From contig JACRGF010000001.1 of assembly GCA_016212395.1 (NCBI GenBank), positions 1-39,594 of the forward strand: DNA of 39,594 bases. The letters run 5' to 3'. The number at the start of each line of letters is the position of its first letter. Positions within the stretch are counted from its first letter, which is position 1. Positions 26,561 to 35,947 of this stretch are shown piece after piece. The notes under the pieces are model-generated. The model was not told the DNA's origin, ran no database searches, and saw nothing but the letters and a program-made list of their open reading frames with translations. This stretch comes from Microcaldota archaeon (lineage in GTDB: Archaea; Micrarchaeota; Micrarchaeia; Burarchaeales; JACRGF01). A program made the position numbers and the translations under genes.

Positions 26561-26620
26561 CGCTGAAGCAAGTATTATATATGTGGAGCGGTTGAAGTTA
26601 TGCTCGTGTGGTGCGTGTGA

Positions 26621-27172
26621 ATGGATGTTGTCGACTACTCACTTTTGAGAAGGATTCAAGCAAAGGAGCGGAGCGGGGCTGAGCTTGCGGTTTTGCCTGA
26701 AGAGTTTTTCAGCGGAGTGCGCGATTTCGTGCGCGGAAGGGGCGAAAAGCTGGAGAAAACTTTTGACTTGAGCGAGGCGCGCGAGTTTGAGAACAGTTTA
26801 AAAACCCTCAGGGACATAAGTGATAGGCGCACGCACAAAATCTTGTTGAAGGCGCTGCGCTTGAAAAAATATTCCGGAGAGGAAACAGTCGGCTTGGCTT
26901 TGGAAGAGAAGAAACTGTTTCAAAGCGTCGTTGAACTGCTGAAGCAAAACGAAGAAAGGGTTGAAAACATTCTGAACAGGAAGGAAGATGCTGCCGGAGA
27001 AAAGACGGTCGTCAGCAAGCGAGAGCTTAAATTCGTCGCCGACGTTCCGTGCTTTGTCGGGTTGGACTTGAACAACTACGGCCCGTTCAAAACAGGCGAG
27101 CGCGCAGTGCTTCCTGAAAGCGAAGCAGAACTGCTGCTGAAAAAAAGAATGGCTGAAACAGCCGGTGAGTAA
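26621..27172 (+). CDS. GINS complex subunit (archaeal Gins51/15-like)
   Basis: Helical N-terminal domain followed by small beta-rich C-terminal domain KFVADVPCFVGLDLNNYGPFKTGERAVLPESEAELLLKK. Confidence 0.82.
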   Translation: MDVVDYSLLRRIQAKERSGAELAVLPEEFFSGVRDFVRGRGEKLEKTFDLSEAREFENSLKTLRDISDRRTHKILLKALRLKKYSGEETVGLALEEKKLFQSVVELLKQNEERVENILNRKEDAAGEKTVVSKRELKFVADVPCFVGLDLNNYGPFKTGERAVLPESEAELLLKKRMAETAGE

Positions 27173-27249
27173 AGCTGAAAAGCGAGCTTGCTGAACGCGT
27201 TGAAGAAAAGAGTGGCTGAAAAATGATGTTGATTGAGGGGTGTTTTGAA

Positions 27250-27531
27250 ATGAATTTTCCTAAAGAAATAAGAGTATTCTGCCCGAAGTGCAATACGCAC
27301 ACTGTCCACAAGGCGAAAACAGCGTCGAAAGGCAAGTCAAGAGGGGCGGCATGGGGAAACTTGAAGCACGCGCGAAAATTGAAGGGCCACAAGGGAAAAG
27401 TCGCTGGAGAAAAGACGGTGAGAAAGCAAGGCAAAAGGCAAGTGGTGATACTCGCGTGCGAAAAGTGCAAGAAAAGACAATTCAGAACAATAGGCACGAG
27501 GACGAAGAAAAAGCTCGAGACTAAAGTTTAA
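27250..27531 (+). CDS. rpl44e: Ribosomal protein eL42 (L44e)
   Basis: MNFPKEIRVFCPKCNTHTVHKAKTASKGKSRGAAWG...CEKCKKRQFRTIGTRTKKKLE. Confidence 0.96.
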   Translation: MNFPKEIRVFCPKCNTHTVHKAKTASKGKSRGAAWGNLKHARKLKGHKGKVAGEKTVRKQGKRQVVILACEKCKKRQFRTIGTRTKKKLETKV

Positions 27532-27546
27532 ACAGGTGAATTGATT

Positions 27547-27714
27547 ATGGCTAAAAGCAAGTTTTTGAAAGTAAAATGCGAGTGCGGAAACGAGCAAAGC
27601 GTGTTCGGATGCACTGGCACTGCAGTAAGCTGCACTGCGTGCAACAAAATCCTCGCAGAACCGCGCGGGGGACACGCGAACGTTTACGGAAAAATACTGA
27701 AAGCGAATCCCTGA
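27547..27714 (+). CDS. rps27e: Ribosomal protein eS27 (S27e), 55 aa, absent from the supplied ORF track
   Basis: Translated by hand: MAKSKFLKVKCECGNEQSVFGCTGTAVSCTACNKILAEPRGGHANVYGKILKANP; zinc ribbon CxC...CxxC. Confidence 0.93.
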   Translation: MAKSKFLKVKCECGNEQSVFGCTGTAVSCTACNKILAEPRGGHANVYGKILKANP

Positions 27715-27770
27715 GTTTCTAGAGGTTGTTTCTTTTGGAAGAAAAGAGCGCCGGCAACACCGGCAGGAAA

Positions 27771-28541
27771 ATGCCTGAACTGGACGAGTACGTTATAGCG
27801 ACTGTGAGAAAAATTTTCCCCTACGGCGCGTTCTGCTCCCTCGACGAGTACGACGGCATGGAAGCGTTCGTGCACGTGAGCGAAGTCGCCCCGCGCTGGA
27901 TTAAAAACATTCACGAGTTCTTGAGGGACGGCCAGAAGATAGTCGCGAAAGTCTACCGCTACGTTCCTGAAAAAAACTTGATAGACTTGAGCATAAAAAG
28001 AGTGAACGAAGCGGACAAGAAGAGGAAACTGGAGGGAACGCAGAGGAGAAAGAGAGGGGAAAAACTGTTGGAACTCGCAGCGAAAAGAGCTGGCTTGAAA
28101 AAAGAAGACGCTGAAAAAATCGCGGAGCAAATGAAGAAAAACTTTGAAGACGTGCTCGCAGCGCTAGAGGAGATATCGTTCAACCCTAAAGACGCGTTCG
28201 AAAAACTCGACTTGACTGAAAAATGGAAGGGCGTGCTTCAGGAAGTTGCCACGCAGAACATCAAAAAGCAGAGGATGAACGTAGGCGGAATACTGAAAGC
28301 AACATGCTACGCTTCAGACGGAGTGGAAAAAATAAAAGAAGCGCTGAAACACGCGAAAGAAACAGGCGCAGGAAAAAAAGGAGTAGAAGTGAAAGTAATC
28401 TACCTAGGCGCGCCGAACTACAAAGTGGACGTTGAAGCAGACGACTACAAAAATGCTGAAGCAGTGCTTGAAGCGTTCGTGAAGAGAATGGAAGAAAAAC
28501 TCAAGAAAAACGGGGCAGTCGAATTCTTGAAAGCAACTTGA
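27771..28541 (+). CDS. Translation initiation factor aIF2 alpha subunit (ORF open from 27726)
   Basis: MPELDEYVIATVRKIFPYGAFCSLDEYDGMEAFVHVSEVAPRWIKNIHEFLRDGQKIVAKVYR (S1 domain) and C-terminal aIF2-alpha domain. Confidence 0.95.
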   Translation: MPELDEYVIATVRKIFPYGAFCSLDEYDGMEAFVHVSEVAPRWIKNIHEFLRDGQKIVAKVYRYVPEKNLIDLSIKRVNEADKKRKLEGTQRRKRGEKLLELAAKRAGLKKEDAEKIAEQMKKNFEDVLAALEEISFNPKDAFEKLDLTEKWKGVLQEVATQNIKKQRMNVGGILKATCYASDGVEKIKEALKHAKETGAGKKGVEVKVIYLGAPNYKVDVEADDYKNAEAVLEAFVKRMEEKLKKNGAVEFLKAT

Positions 28542-28666
28542 AAAGAAGTAAAATAGCAAGCAAAGAAAAACGCGTGCAAAAAAAAGAGATTGTAAGCGTA
28601 TGCGCATTGCCAATTTATTCACGTGTTCTTCGTTTGCTTGAACAAAGTTCGCGTGTCGTGGTTTTT

Positions 28667-28819
28667 ATGAAGAAATTGTTGAAGTGCAGTGCTTGCGGCG
28701 AGTATACTTTAAAAAACGTTCACTGTGAAAGGCAGACTGCGAGCGCGCACCCGCCGAAGTATTCTCCGATAGACAAGTGGGCGAAGTACAGGCGCTTGGA
28801 AAAGTTTGGGAAAGAATAA
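28667..28819 (+). CDS. nop10: Nop10, H/ACA ribonucleoprotein component
   Basis: MKKLLKCSACGEYTLKNVHCERQTASAHPPKYSPIDKWAKYRRLEKFGKE. Confidence 0.95.
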   Translation: MKKLLKCSACGEYTLKNVHCERQTASAHPPKYSPIDKWAKYRRLEKFGKE

Positions 28820-28821
28820 GC

Positions 28822-29622
28822 GTGAAGGTGAAAAACTTGGCGAAAATTGACGTTAAGACGGTTATAGTGGAGAGAAAAACAGTCAAGCTGAGAAAACCCG
28901 TGTTGATTGAAGGCCTGCCGGGAATAGGCTTGGTGGGAAAGCTTGCTGCAGAGCATTTGCTTCGCGAGCTGAAGGCAGAAAAGATTGCGGACTTGTATTC
29001 CCCGCACTTTCCGCACCAAGTGCTCATGAAAAAAAACGGCACTATCCGCATGCTCAAGAACAAGTTTTACGCGTGGAAAAACCCGAAGAAAGACGGCCAC
29101 GACCTGCTCATCTTAATAGGGGACGTGCAGCCAATAACTTCAGAATCCCAGTACGAAGTCTGCTCGGTGATACTCGACTACTTCGAGAAAATGGGCGGAA
29201 AGACAATGTACACGCTCGGCGGGTACGGAATCGGGAAAACGAGCGACAAGAGCAGGGTGTTCGGGTGCGCGACTCACAAGGAAATAATCGCAGAGTACAA
29301 AAAGCACGGGCTCGTGTTCGGCGAGACGAACGGGTCGATAATCGGCGCTGCAGGCCTGCTTCTTGGATTGGGCAAGCTGCGCGGAATGAACGGCGTGTGC
29401 CTAATGGGCGAAACGCACGGAGGCTACGTTGACGCAAAGTCAGCGCAACACGTGCTTGAAGTGCTCGCGAAAATTATCGACGTGAAAGTCAGCATGGTGA
29501 AACTCGTTGAACGCGCGAAGGAAAGCGAAAAATTCATGAAAAAAATGGAGAAAGAAGCAGGCAAGCAAAAGCAAGTGGCTGAAGGCGGAGCGCAAGACGA
29601 GGAATTAAGCTACATACGCTGA
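28822..29622 (+). CDS. Proteasome assembly chaperone (PAC2) family protein, COG2047-like
   Basis: VLIEGLPGIGLVGKLAAEHLL, DLLILIGDVQP, GGYGIGKTSDKSRVFG, GAAGLLLGLGKLRGMNGVCLMGETHGGYVDAKSA; in the conserved eL42-eS27-aIF2a-Nop10 neighbourhood. GTG start. Confidence 0.9.
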   Translation: MKVKNLAKIDVKTVIVERKTVKLRKPVLIEGLPGIGLVGKLAAEHLLRELKAEKIADLYSPHFPHQVLMKKNGTIRMLKNKFYAWKNPKKDGHDLLILIGDVQPITSESQYEVCSVILDYFEKMGGKTMYTLGGYGIGKTSDKSRVFGCATHKEIIAEYKKHGLVFGETNGSIIGAAGLLLGLGKLRGMNGVCLMGETHGGYVDAKSAQHVLEVLAKIIDVKVSMVKLVERAKESEKFMKKMEKEAGKQKQVAEGGAQDEELSYIR

Positions 29623-29771
29623 AACGATAAACGCTTGCATGCAAAACGAGAATAGCGAATAAGCTGGAGATTTGTTCAGCTCGAATTCTTTATTTTTTTT
29701 CTCGTGCGAGATTGGCTAGTTTTTTGCTTTTCAGAAAGTAATTTATACCAGTGAGTTGAATAACTCGAGTT

Positions 29772-30596
29772 ATGAAGGCGACAACAGTCTTGTGCTTGTT
29801 TCTTGCATTCAGCATTCTCTCTTTCGCTGACCAAGTGGAAGAGATAAGCGTTCAAATTGGCACTATCTCGCAGTTCGTGAAAGTCGGGACTGACTTGAAG
29901 TTTGACGCTATGCTTCCAGGCTATTCTTATAAAGGCACGCTGAACGTGTCGTGGGCTGTTTCAAGCGACTCGCTGAAAGGCATGGAGCAGGATGAAGCGC
30001 AATTGTATTTCCTGCTCTCGTCCAGAAACAACGAGTCAGTAGTAACGTTCATCAAGGACGGCAAAAAATACGAGTCCGCATCAGGAGTTTTGAAGTGCGC
30101 AGTGAAAAACGGGGAGTGCGGGCAAGGCTCGCAGTTGAGCGAAGAAATAGGCGTGCAAATCAAAGTGAAAGAAGAGGGAAGAAGCCTTGTTGAAGTCATC
30201 GTGCTGAACGCGAGCTCAAAGCCAGTAGCTGGAGGACAAGAAAAAATAGAAGCAAGCAACAGCGCGAACGTGAACACTGCATTAGGTGAAATTGTCGAGA
30301 CAGTGCAAGAGTACGCTTCAGAAGCAGACACTTTGAATGACAGCGATACAGCTTCAAAAGGAGAATTGGAGCCAGCAGCCCAGGGAAGCGTTCAAGGCAA
30401 GCAAGCAGAAGGAGAAGCAGATTCAAACGCGTTCGCGAACGAACTGGCTTTGGGAGACGACAAAAAAAATAGTGCTTCTCTTTTAAGCGAATCAAACGCC
30501 ATTTGGATTGCACTCGCAGCATTCTTGATTCTAGCAGCAGGCTATACAGGATTCAAGATAATTACAAGAAAAAAAGGATTCGAACAGCACGAGTAA
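29772..30596 (+). CDS. Exported/membrane-anchored protein of unknown function
   Basis: Signal peptide MKATTVLCLFLAFSILSFA, beta-rich ectodomain, acidic linker, C-terminal TM (IWIALAAFLILAAGYTGFKII) and KKG tail. Confidence 0.75.
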   Translation: MKATTVLCLFLAFSILSFADQVEEISVQIGTISQFVKVGTDLKFDAMLPGYSYKGTLNVSWAVSSDSLKGMEQDEAQLYFLLSSRNNESVVTFIKDGKKYESASGVLKCAVKNGECGQGSQLSEEIGVQIKVKEEGRSLVEVIVLNASSKPVAGGQEKIEASNSANVNTALGEIVETVQEYASEADTLNDSDTASKGELEPAAQGSVQGKQAEGEADSNAFANELALGDDKKNSASLLSESNAIWIALAAFLILAAGYTGFKIITRKKGFEQHE

Positions 30597-30643
30597 CGCC
30601 TCGACTAATTCCTTCAAAGTAGTTTTTTAAATGTGTTCTTGCA

Positions 30644-31108
30644 ATGTCTTGTTCTGAGGTGGTGGCAATGGCTAAACGAAAGCCTGCACCTGCGAAGAAG
30701 GAAAAAACTGCGAAAATTCCCATCGGCGGAAGAACGCTGAGAGAATACTACAACTTAGTTGCTTTGCCGTTAGTGATTCTCGTAGCCTGGTCTGTAGTAG
30801 GCTACATGATGAACTACTTGACAGTAGGGCTCGCGAGCGGAATGACTCAAACGATTACGCTGTCAGTCCAGCTAGTTGTAGGCGTTTACATTGGGTTTCT
30901 TGCTATTGAAAAATTCAGCAACAGCAGGAAAAGCGATGCTGCAATCGCCGGAGGCTTGGCTGGCTTGATAAATGGAGTGCTCATAATGGTGTTCAACCTA
31001 GTGCGCGGTGAAAACCTCGACGCGCTGAAAGAACCGTTCATGGGCCTCGCAGTGGTAATGGTTGCAGCGTTCGTAGGCGCGCTCATCTTCAAAATATTGA
31101 GAAAGTGA
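30644..31108 (+). CDS. Multi-TM membrane protein of unknown function with basic N-terminus
   Basis: MAKRKPAPAKKEKTAK then about four hydrophobic segments; stop overlaps the next start (GTGA at 31105-31108). Confidence 0.7.
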   Translation: MSCSEVVAMAKRKPAPAKKEKTAKIPIGGRTLREYYNLVALPLVILVAWSVVGYMMNYLTVGLASGMTQTITLSVQLVVGVYIGFLAIEKFSNSRKSDAAIAGGLAGLINGVLIMVFNLVRGENLDALKEPFMGLAVVMVAAFVGALIFKILRK

Positions 31109-31962
31109 GTCGCTTGCAGAAACTCTTTCTTTTTCTGGCTTTTTTTTCCCTTTTGTTTACGTTCGCGTGCGTAGGCCTCGGAGGCGAAGCGAAAGCACGA
31201 GAATGCATTGGAACATGCCCTGCTGAAACAACGCAAACAGCATTCCCAGACTGCAAGTGCGTCGGAGTGCGCATCAACGAAACAACAAACAAGACAGAGT
31301 ACTACTACGCGAAAAAACAATGCGGGAATGAATGTTTTGAAGAAGAAAAACAAATGCCTTACCCGGACTGCGCGTGCCTGCCAACAAGCGTTTTCGGGGA
31401 AGAAAACGAGACAAGCAAAGCAAACGAAACAACTGCAACAGTGGAAGCGGAAAAAACAAGCGCGTGGAAGCAACTCTACGAATTGAATGGAGTAAAAACG
31501 TATGAGTACGAAAAAAAGAAAATGAATGGAAACGAAAGCACTGCGCTGGGAAAAGCAGGGGTGAATGTTTCAATCGTTTCATTGAATGGAAAAAGCGTTT
31601 TGCTGCTTGAAGTGAAAGACGGAGCTAGAATGTGGAAAGAATGGCGCGAACTCACGTACTACGAGTGCGTGAAAAGAGTTGAATCGAAAAAATACTTGGG
31701 AAAAAAAATAGAAGAAGAACAACCCTGCCCTTCATCGAACGAGTGCTGGAATTACTTCACTCCGGGGTACAACGCGAGCGTGCAGTTGAAGGAAGTTGGG
31801 AGAGAAAAAATGAACACGAGTTCTGGAGAAGAAACTGTTATTGTTTATGAAATTAGCGGAGTGGAAGGAGTGAAAATTTGGAAGGCAGGCAGTTCGCTCA
31901 TTCCTGAAAAAATAGTGAATGAAAACTTGAAGACAGAAATGCACCTGCTTATTCAGTCTTGA
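31105..31962 (+). CDS. Secreted lipoprotein-like protein with duplicated Cys motif, unknown function
   Basis: Signal/lipobox-like FLAFFSLLFTFACVG; ECIGTCPAETTQTAFPDCKCVG and QCGNECFEEEKQMPYPDCACLP; many N-glycosylation sequons. Confidence 0.7.
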   Translation: MSRLQKLFLFLAFFSLLFTFACVGLGGEAKARECIGTCPAETTQTAFPDCKCVGVRINETTNKTEYYYAKKQCGNECFEEEKQMPYPDCACLPTSVFGEENETSKANETTATVEAEKTSAWKQLYELNGVKTYEYEKKKMNGNESTALGKAGVNVSIVSLNGKSVLLLEVKDGARMWKEWRELTYYECVKRVESKKYLGKKIEEEQPCPSSNECWNYFTPGYNASVQLKEVGREKMNTSSGEETVIVYEISGVEGVKIWKAGSSLIPEKIVNENLKTEMHLLIQS

Positions 31963-31999
31963 AAGCTGAAAGAATTAAGCGTGCGTTGCTTTACTTGTT

Positions 32000-32266
32000 T
32001 TACTTGGTGCGTTTTATCAAGTGCCAGCCGAACGGTGTTTTCACCAACCCGCTTATTTCGCCTGGTTTCAAGCTCAAGCACGCGTCTTCAAACGGCTTTA
32101 CCATTTGGCCTTTGTCGAACTCGCCTAAGTCTCCGCCTTGCTTTCCGCTCGGGCACAAGGAGAAACTGCGCGCGGCATTCTCGAACGTCAACTTGCCGGA
32201 GTTAATGTCTGCCAGCACCTGCTTTGCTTGCGCTTCACTCTCGACTAAAATGTGGCTCGCTCTCAT
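32000..32266 (-). CDS. Single-domain parvulin peptidyl-prolyl isomerase
   Basis: MRASHILVESEAQAKQVLADI...GGDLGEFDKGQMVKPFEDACLSLKPGEISGLVKTPFGWHLIK. Confidence 0.95.
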   Translation of the reverse strand: MRASHILVESEAQAKQVLADINSGKLTFENAARSFSLCPSGKQGGDLGEFDKGQMVKPFEDACLSLKPGEISGLVKTPFGWHLIKRTK

Positions 32267-32284
32267 AATACACCTCTTTGTTAA

Positions 32285-32605
32285 TCATAAGCCCACGAAG
32301 TCCTTGCTTGTTTTTCCTTTAGGAAAAACGAACCCGTTCTTCGCTTTTATGGGCAGCTGCAGTTCTTCAGCGACTTCAAGAAGCTCGCTCAAATCAACAA
32401 ACTTGTCTATTTCCAGGAAAGCGTAAGTGCCGAACGCGGATTGAACGCGTTTTACAGCAAACTCCTGGAACTGAAGCGTTCCACTGCGCTTTACCTTAAT
32501 GTCAACCTTCCCGGCGCGCAATATTTCTTCCCTAGTCTTCTTGTTCATCTGATGAACCATAAAACCCCACCAACACTCACGCAAAAAAACAATTAATGCA
32601 AGCAA
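32285..32605 (-). CDS. Uncharacterised small protein
   Basis: Coherent ORF downstream of the IPK gene on the same strand; likely start at MNKKTREEILRAGKVDIKVKR. Confidence 0.55.
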   Translation of the reverse strand: MLALIVFLRECWWGFMVHQMNKKTREEILRAGKVDIKVKRSGTLQFQEFAVKRVQSAFGTYAFLEIDKFVDLSELLEVAEELQLPIKAKNGFVFPKGKTSKDFVGL

Positions 32606-32739
32606 GCATGCGTTGAAAATAGCCAGCCATTGCTTGCGTCAGTTCATTCTCGCTTGCTTTCTTGTTTTATTTCACTCCCGCATTCTAGTTTGTTTCACTC
32701 GCATTGTTGTTTCGTTTTACCCTCGCATTATAGTTCCGT

Positions 32740-33519
32740 TCACTCGATTATCGTGCCTATTGCTTCAAGCCCTTTCACTGCGTTCTCGACATTGTCAGGA
32801 ACATCGCCGTTCACGATAATTATTTTCGCCTTGGTTTTCTTCGCGAGCTCAAGCATAAACTCCACTTTCTGCCTCATCCCGCCGGTAACGTCAGTAGCAT
32901 CAGAGCCTTTCAAATGCTTTTTCACTTCCCCGTAATTTTCACTAGTTATTTTCGGAATAGTCTGGCCTTCCCCGTCAAGCACGCCGTTCACACGCGCTGC
33001 CAAAACTATGCGTTTCGGCTTGAGCTTCGGCGCGAGAAAACTGAACAATTCCTCTGTAGAAGCAATGCAGCAACCTTGCCCTAAATCAAACAAAACATCG
33101 CCGTAAACAACTGGAACTACCTCATGCTTCAACGCCTGCTCGATGGCTGAAACGTCCCATGAAACTATTTTCCTGTTCTTCGCAACAGCATTAGCAGAAG
33201 GCTGGACGCTTACTGCATTCAGCCCTTCCTGCAGAAAAGTTTCAACAACAATTCTGTTGAGCTTTGAAGCATCACCCTGAACTACAGCAATGCCTCGCAC
33301 GCTCTCGCCGTTTATCATACCATCGCTCGTCCGGTATTTTGCAGCGCTCGTGTGAGGAAAAGAACCGCCACCATGCCCGACAAGCAAGCGCGCGCCTTCC
33401 CACGAAGCTTCCTGCAACTCGTTCGCAATGCGCGCAATCGTCTTCAACCGCGCAGTGTAAGGCTTGCTCTTGTCAGTAATCAAACTCCCGCCAAGCTTTA
33501 CGAACACTAAATCGCTCAT
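32740..33519 (-). CDS. Isopentenyl phosphate kinase
   Basis: FVKLGGSLITDKSKPYTAR, LLVGHGGGSFPHTSAAKYRTSDG, VPVVYGDVLFDLGQGCCIASTEELFSFLA, DVTGGMRQKVEFMLELA. Confidence 0.94.
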   Translation of the reverse strand: MSDLVFVKLGGSLITDKSKPYTARLKTIARIANELQEASWEGARLLVGHGGGSFPHTSAAKYRTSDGMINGESVRGIAVVQGDASKLNRIVVETFLQEGLNAVSVQPSANAVAKNRKIVSWDVSAIEQALKHEVVPVVYGDVLFDLGQGCCIASTEELFSFLAPKLKPKRIVLAARVNGVLDGEGQTIPKITSENYGEVKKHLKGSDATDVTGGMRQKVEFMLELAKKTKAKIIIVNGDVPDNVENAVKGLEAIGTIIE

Positions 33520-33657
33520 GAAAAGATATTGGAAAAAGAGAATTTAAATAAGAGGGCGAAAACAACTCAGGCGGACAATCGCGAATAGACGAACAATCGC
33601 TTTTCAACGAAGAAAATAAGGTTGCTTGCGCGCGTTTTAAAAAGCTGGGTTTGCCTA

Positions 33658-34215
33658 ATGAAACCCATGAAAGCATGCGTGGCAATCACTGGAGCAAGCG
33701 GAACTGCCTACGGAGTCGAGCTGGTGAAAGCGCTCGCTAAAGCAGGAGTTGAAACGCACGCAGTAGCAAGCGAGGGAGCAAAAGAAGTTGCAAAACATGA
33801 GGGAGTAAAAATAACTTTTGCGAAAAACATTCGAATTTACAATGAGAAAGAGTTGGCAACAGCACCTGCTTCCGGCTCGGCGTTGTTCGACGCAGTAATC
33901 GTCTGCCCTTGCTCTATGAAAACGCTCGCAGCAATAGCGCACGGGTTTTCAGACAATTTGGTAACTAGAGCTGCAGACGTTATGCTGAAGGAAAAAAGAA
34001 TGCTCGTGCTCGTAGTAAGGGAAACACCTCTCTCGCAAATCCACTTGGAAAACATGCTGAAACTCTCGAGAATGGGCACAGTAATCCTTCCAGCAAGCCC
34101 GGCGTTCTACCACAAGCCGAAAAAAATAGAAGAAATGGTTGCATTCGTTGTTGGAAAAATATTAGATGTTTTGCGCGTAGAAAACAAACAATTCAAAAGA
34201 TGGAAAGGAAAGTGA
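33658..34215 (+). CDS. ubiX: UbiX-family flavin prenyltransferase (ORF open from 33622)
   Basis: [80 protein letters not shown]. Confidence 0.95.
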   Translation: [185 protein letters not shown]

Positions 34216-34325
34216 AAAAGCAAGCAGGAGAGATGGAAAGGAAAACGAAAAAAAAGAAGCAGTTGAGGAATGAAAGGGAAGGTAAAAAAAAAAAGCGATT
34301 GAAGAATGAAATTCGACCGAAGACT

Positions 34326-34404
34326 ACCGTCCACTTCGAACGGCGATCCGTTCGAGGGGATCCCTTCGACTTTCAGCCGAAGTGGACGCGCCAAGGCGCG
34401 CGGT
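34326..34404 (+). ncRNA. Candidate structured RNA/leader element: three-way-junction-like fold plus adjacent hairpin
   Basis: 10-bp outer stem GTCCACTTCG(34329-34338)/CGAAGTGGAC(34378-34387) enclosing AACGG-CGAT-CCGTT (339-352) and CGAGGG-GATC-CCTTCG (353-368), then CGCGCC-AA-GGCGCG (387-400). No family assigned. Confidence 0.5.
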
Positions 34405-34452
34405 ATCTCTGCCGACTTGTAGATGAAAAAAATACGAAGCGAGGTGTTGTTC

Positions 34453-35754
34453 GTGAGTTTCAGGGATTACTTGAAGAAAATCGAAGGTGGAAACAAGTTG
34501 CAGAAAGTTTCGAAAACTGTTTCAAAGCGCTTGGAAGCATCAGGCGTGCTTAAAGCACTCGAGCCAAAGCCAGTGCTGTTCGAAAAGATAGAGGGAAGCG
34601 CGTTCAAAGTCGCTGGAAACGTTTTCCCGACGAAAGACTCTGTCGCAGAGTACTTGGAATGCACTGCAGGCGAGTTGATTCCGCGCATTTCAAGCGCAAT
34701 CAAAAACATGAAGCCTCCTGAAGAAGCAAGCAAGGGCGCATGCCAGGAAGTAGTTGAAGAAACAGTAGATTCGGACAAACTGCCCATTCTATTCCACTGC
34801 GAACACGACGGCGGAAACTACGTTAGTTCAGGAGTGATGATTGCGCGCGATGCAGATTACGGGCAGAACATGGACTTTCACCGCCTCATGCAAATCGGGA
34901 AAAACAAGTTTTCAGTGCGCGTAGTAAAGGAACGGCATTTCGACAAGTTTTTGAAGAAAAATGGGCAAATGGACGTTGCAGTGTGCGTTGGAAACGGAGC
35001 AAACGTGCTCGTAGCAGCAGCAACGTCAATAGAACTCGGGCAGGATGAGTTAGGCTTGGCGAACGCGCTCAAGCAAATGAGCGTAGTGAAAGCAAAGAGC
35101 GTTGACGTTAATGTGCCTGCAGAATGCGAGTTTGTATTGGAAGGCACTGTCGCTTTGGAAGAAAAACACGCTGAAGGCCCGTTCGTAGACTTGACTGAAA
35201 CTCTCGACGTTGTAAGGCAAGAGCCTGTATTTACGGTAAAGAAAATCACTCACAGGAAAGACGCAGTATGGCAGGCACTGCTCCCAGGCGCTCTTGAGCA
35301 TAAAGTGCTCATGGGCATGCCCCGCGAGCCCACTATATTCAAGAAAGTGAACGAAGCAGGAGTAAAATGCCTGGACGTGAACGTAAACCCTGGAGGGTGC
35401 AGCTGGCTTCACGCGATAGTGAAAATAAAAAAACAAAAAGAAGACGATGGAAAGAAAGCAATTTACGCAGCGTTTGAAGGCCACAAGAGCTGCAAGCACA
35501 TTTTCATAGTGGACGAAGACATTGGCATTTACAACCCGCTCGACGTAGAATGGGCGATGGCAACGCGGTTCCAAGCAGACGAAAAGCTGGTGGTGAAGCC
35601 AAGGGAAAAAGGCTCGAGCTTAGACCCAAGCGCAGAGCCGGAAACGCACGCGACGACAAAATGCGGGTTCGACTGCACCAAGCCGCTCGTTGCAAAAGGA
35701 AAAAACTTTGAAAAAGAACAATTCCCGAAAATAGACGTGAAAAAATATTTGTAA
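34453..35754 (+). CDS. UbiD-family decarboxylase; probable trans-anhydromevalonate-5-phosphate decarboxylase (ORF open from 34423)
   Basis: SFRDYLKKIE, YVSSGVMIARDADYGQNMDFHRLMQIGKNKFSVRVV, EAGVKCLDVNVNPGGCSWLHAIVKIKKQ, FIVDEDIGIYNPLDVEWAMATRFQAD; beside UbiX and PMDh subunits. GAGGTG RBS-like motif before GTG 34453. Confidence 0.88.
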   Translation: MSFRDYLKKIEGGNKLQKVSKTVSKRLEASGVLKALEPKPVLFEKIEGSAFKVAGNVFPTKDSVAEYLECTAGELIPRISSAIKNMKPPEEASKGACQEVVEETVDSDKLPILFHCEHDGGNYVSSGVMIARDADYGQNMDFHRLMQIGKNKFSVRVVKERHFDKFLKKNGQMDVAVCVGNGANVLVAAATSIELGQDELGLANALKQMSVVKAKSVDVNVPAECEFVLEGTVALEEKHAEGPFVDLTETLDVVRQEPVFTVKKITHRKDAVWQALLPGALEHKVLMGMPREPTIFKKVNEAGVKCLDVNVNPGGCSWLHAIVKIKKQKEDDGKKAIYAAFEGHKSCKHIFIVDEDIGIYNPLDVEWAMATRFQADEKLVVKPREKGSSLDPSAEPETHATTKCGFDCTKPLVAKGKNFEKEQFPKIDVKKYL

Positions 35755-35947
35755 AAACAAAACGAGCAACACGCAAAAGAAAATAGACGAGAAAAACGAC
35801 AAACACAAGGCAATATAAAAAAAAATAAACGGAAAAAATACGAGCAGAAAACGAGCGAGTTCATTGGTTTTGTTTTTTATTTTTGTGCACGTTATTGGCG
35901 GTTTTGTTTTTGCGTGCGTTATTGCTTGAATGTTGAAGGTGGTTTTC

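Noticed and set aside
34316-34420. tRNA gene on either strand
   Set aside because: There are GTTCGA-like strings and stems, but I could not fit acceptor, D, anticodon and T arms in tRNA order; treated as an unknown structured element.
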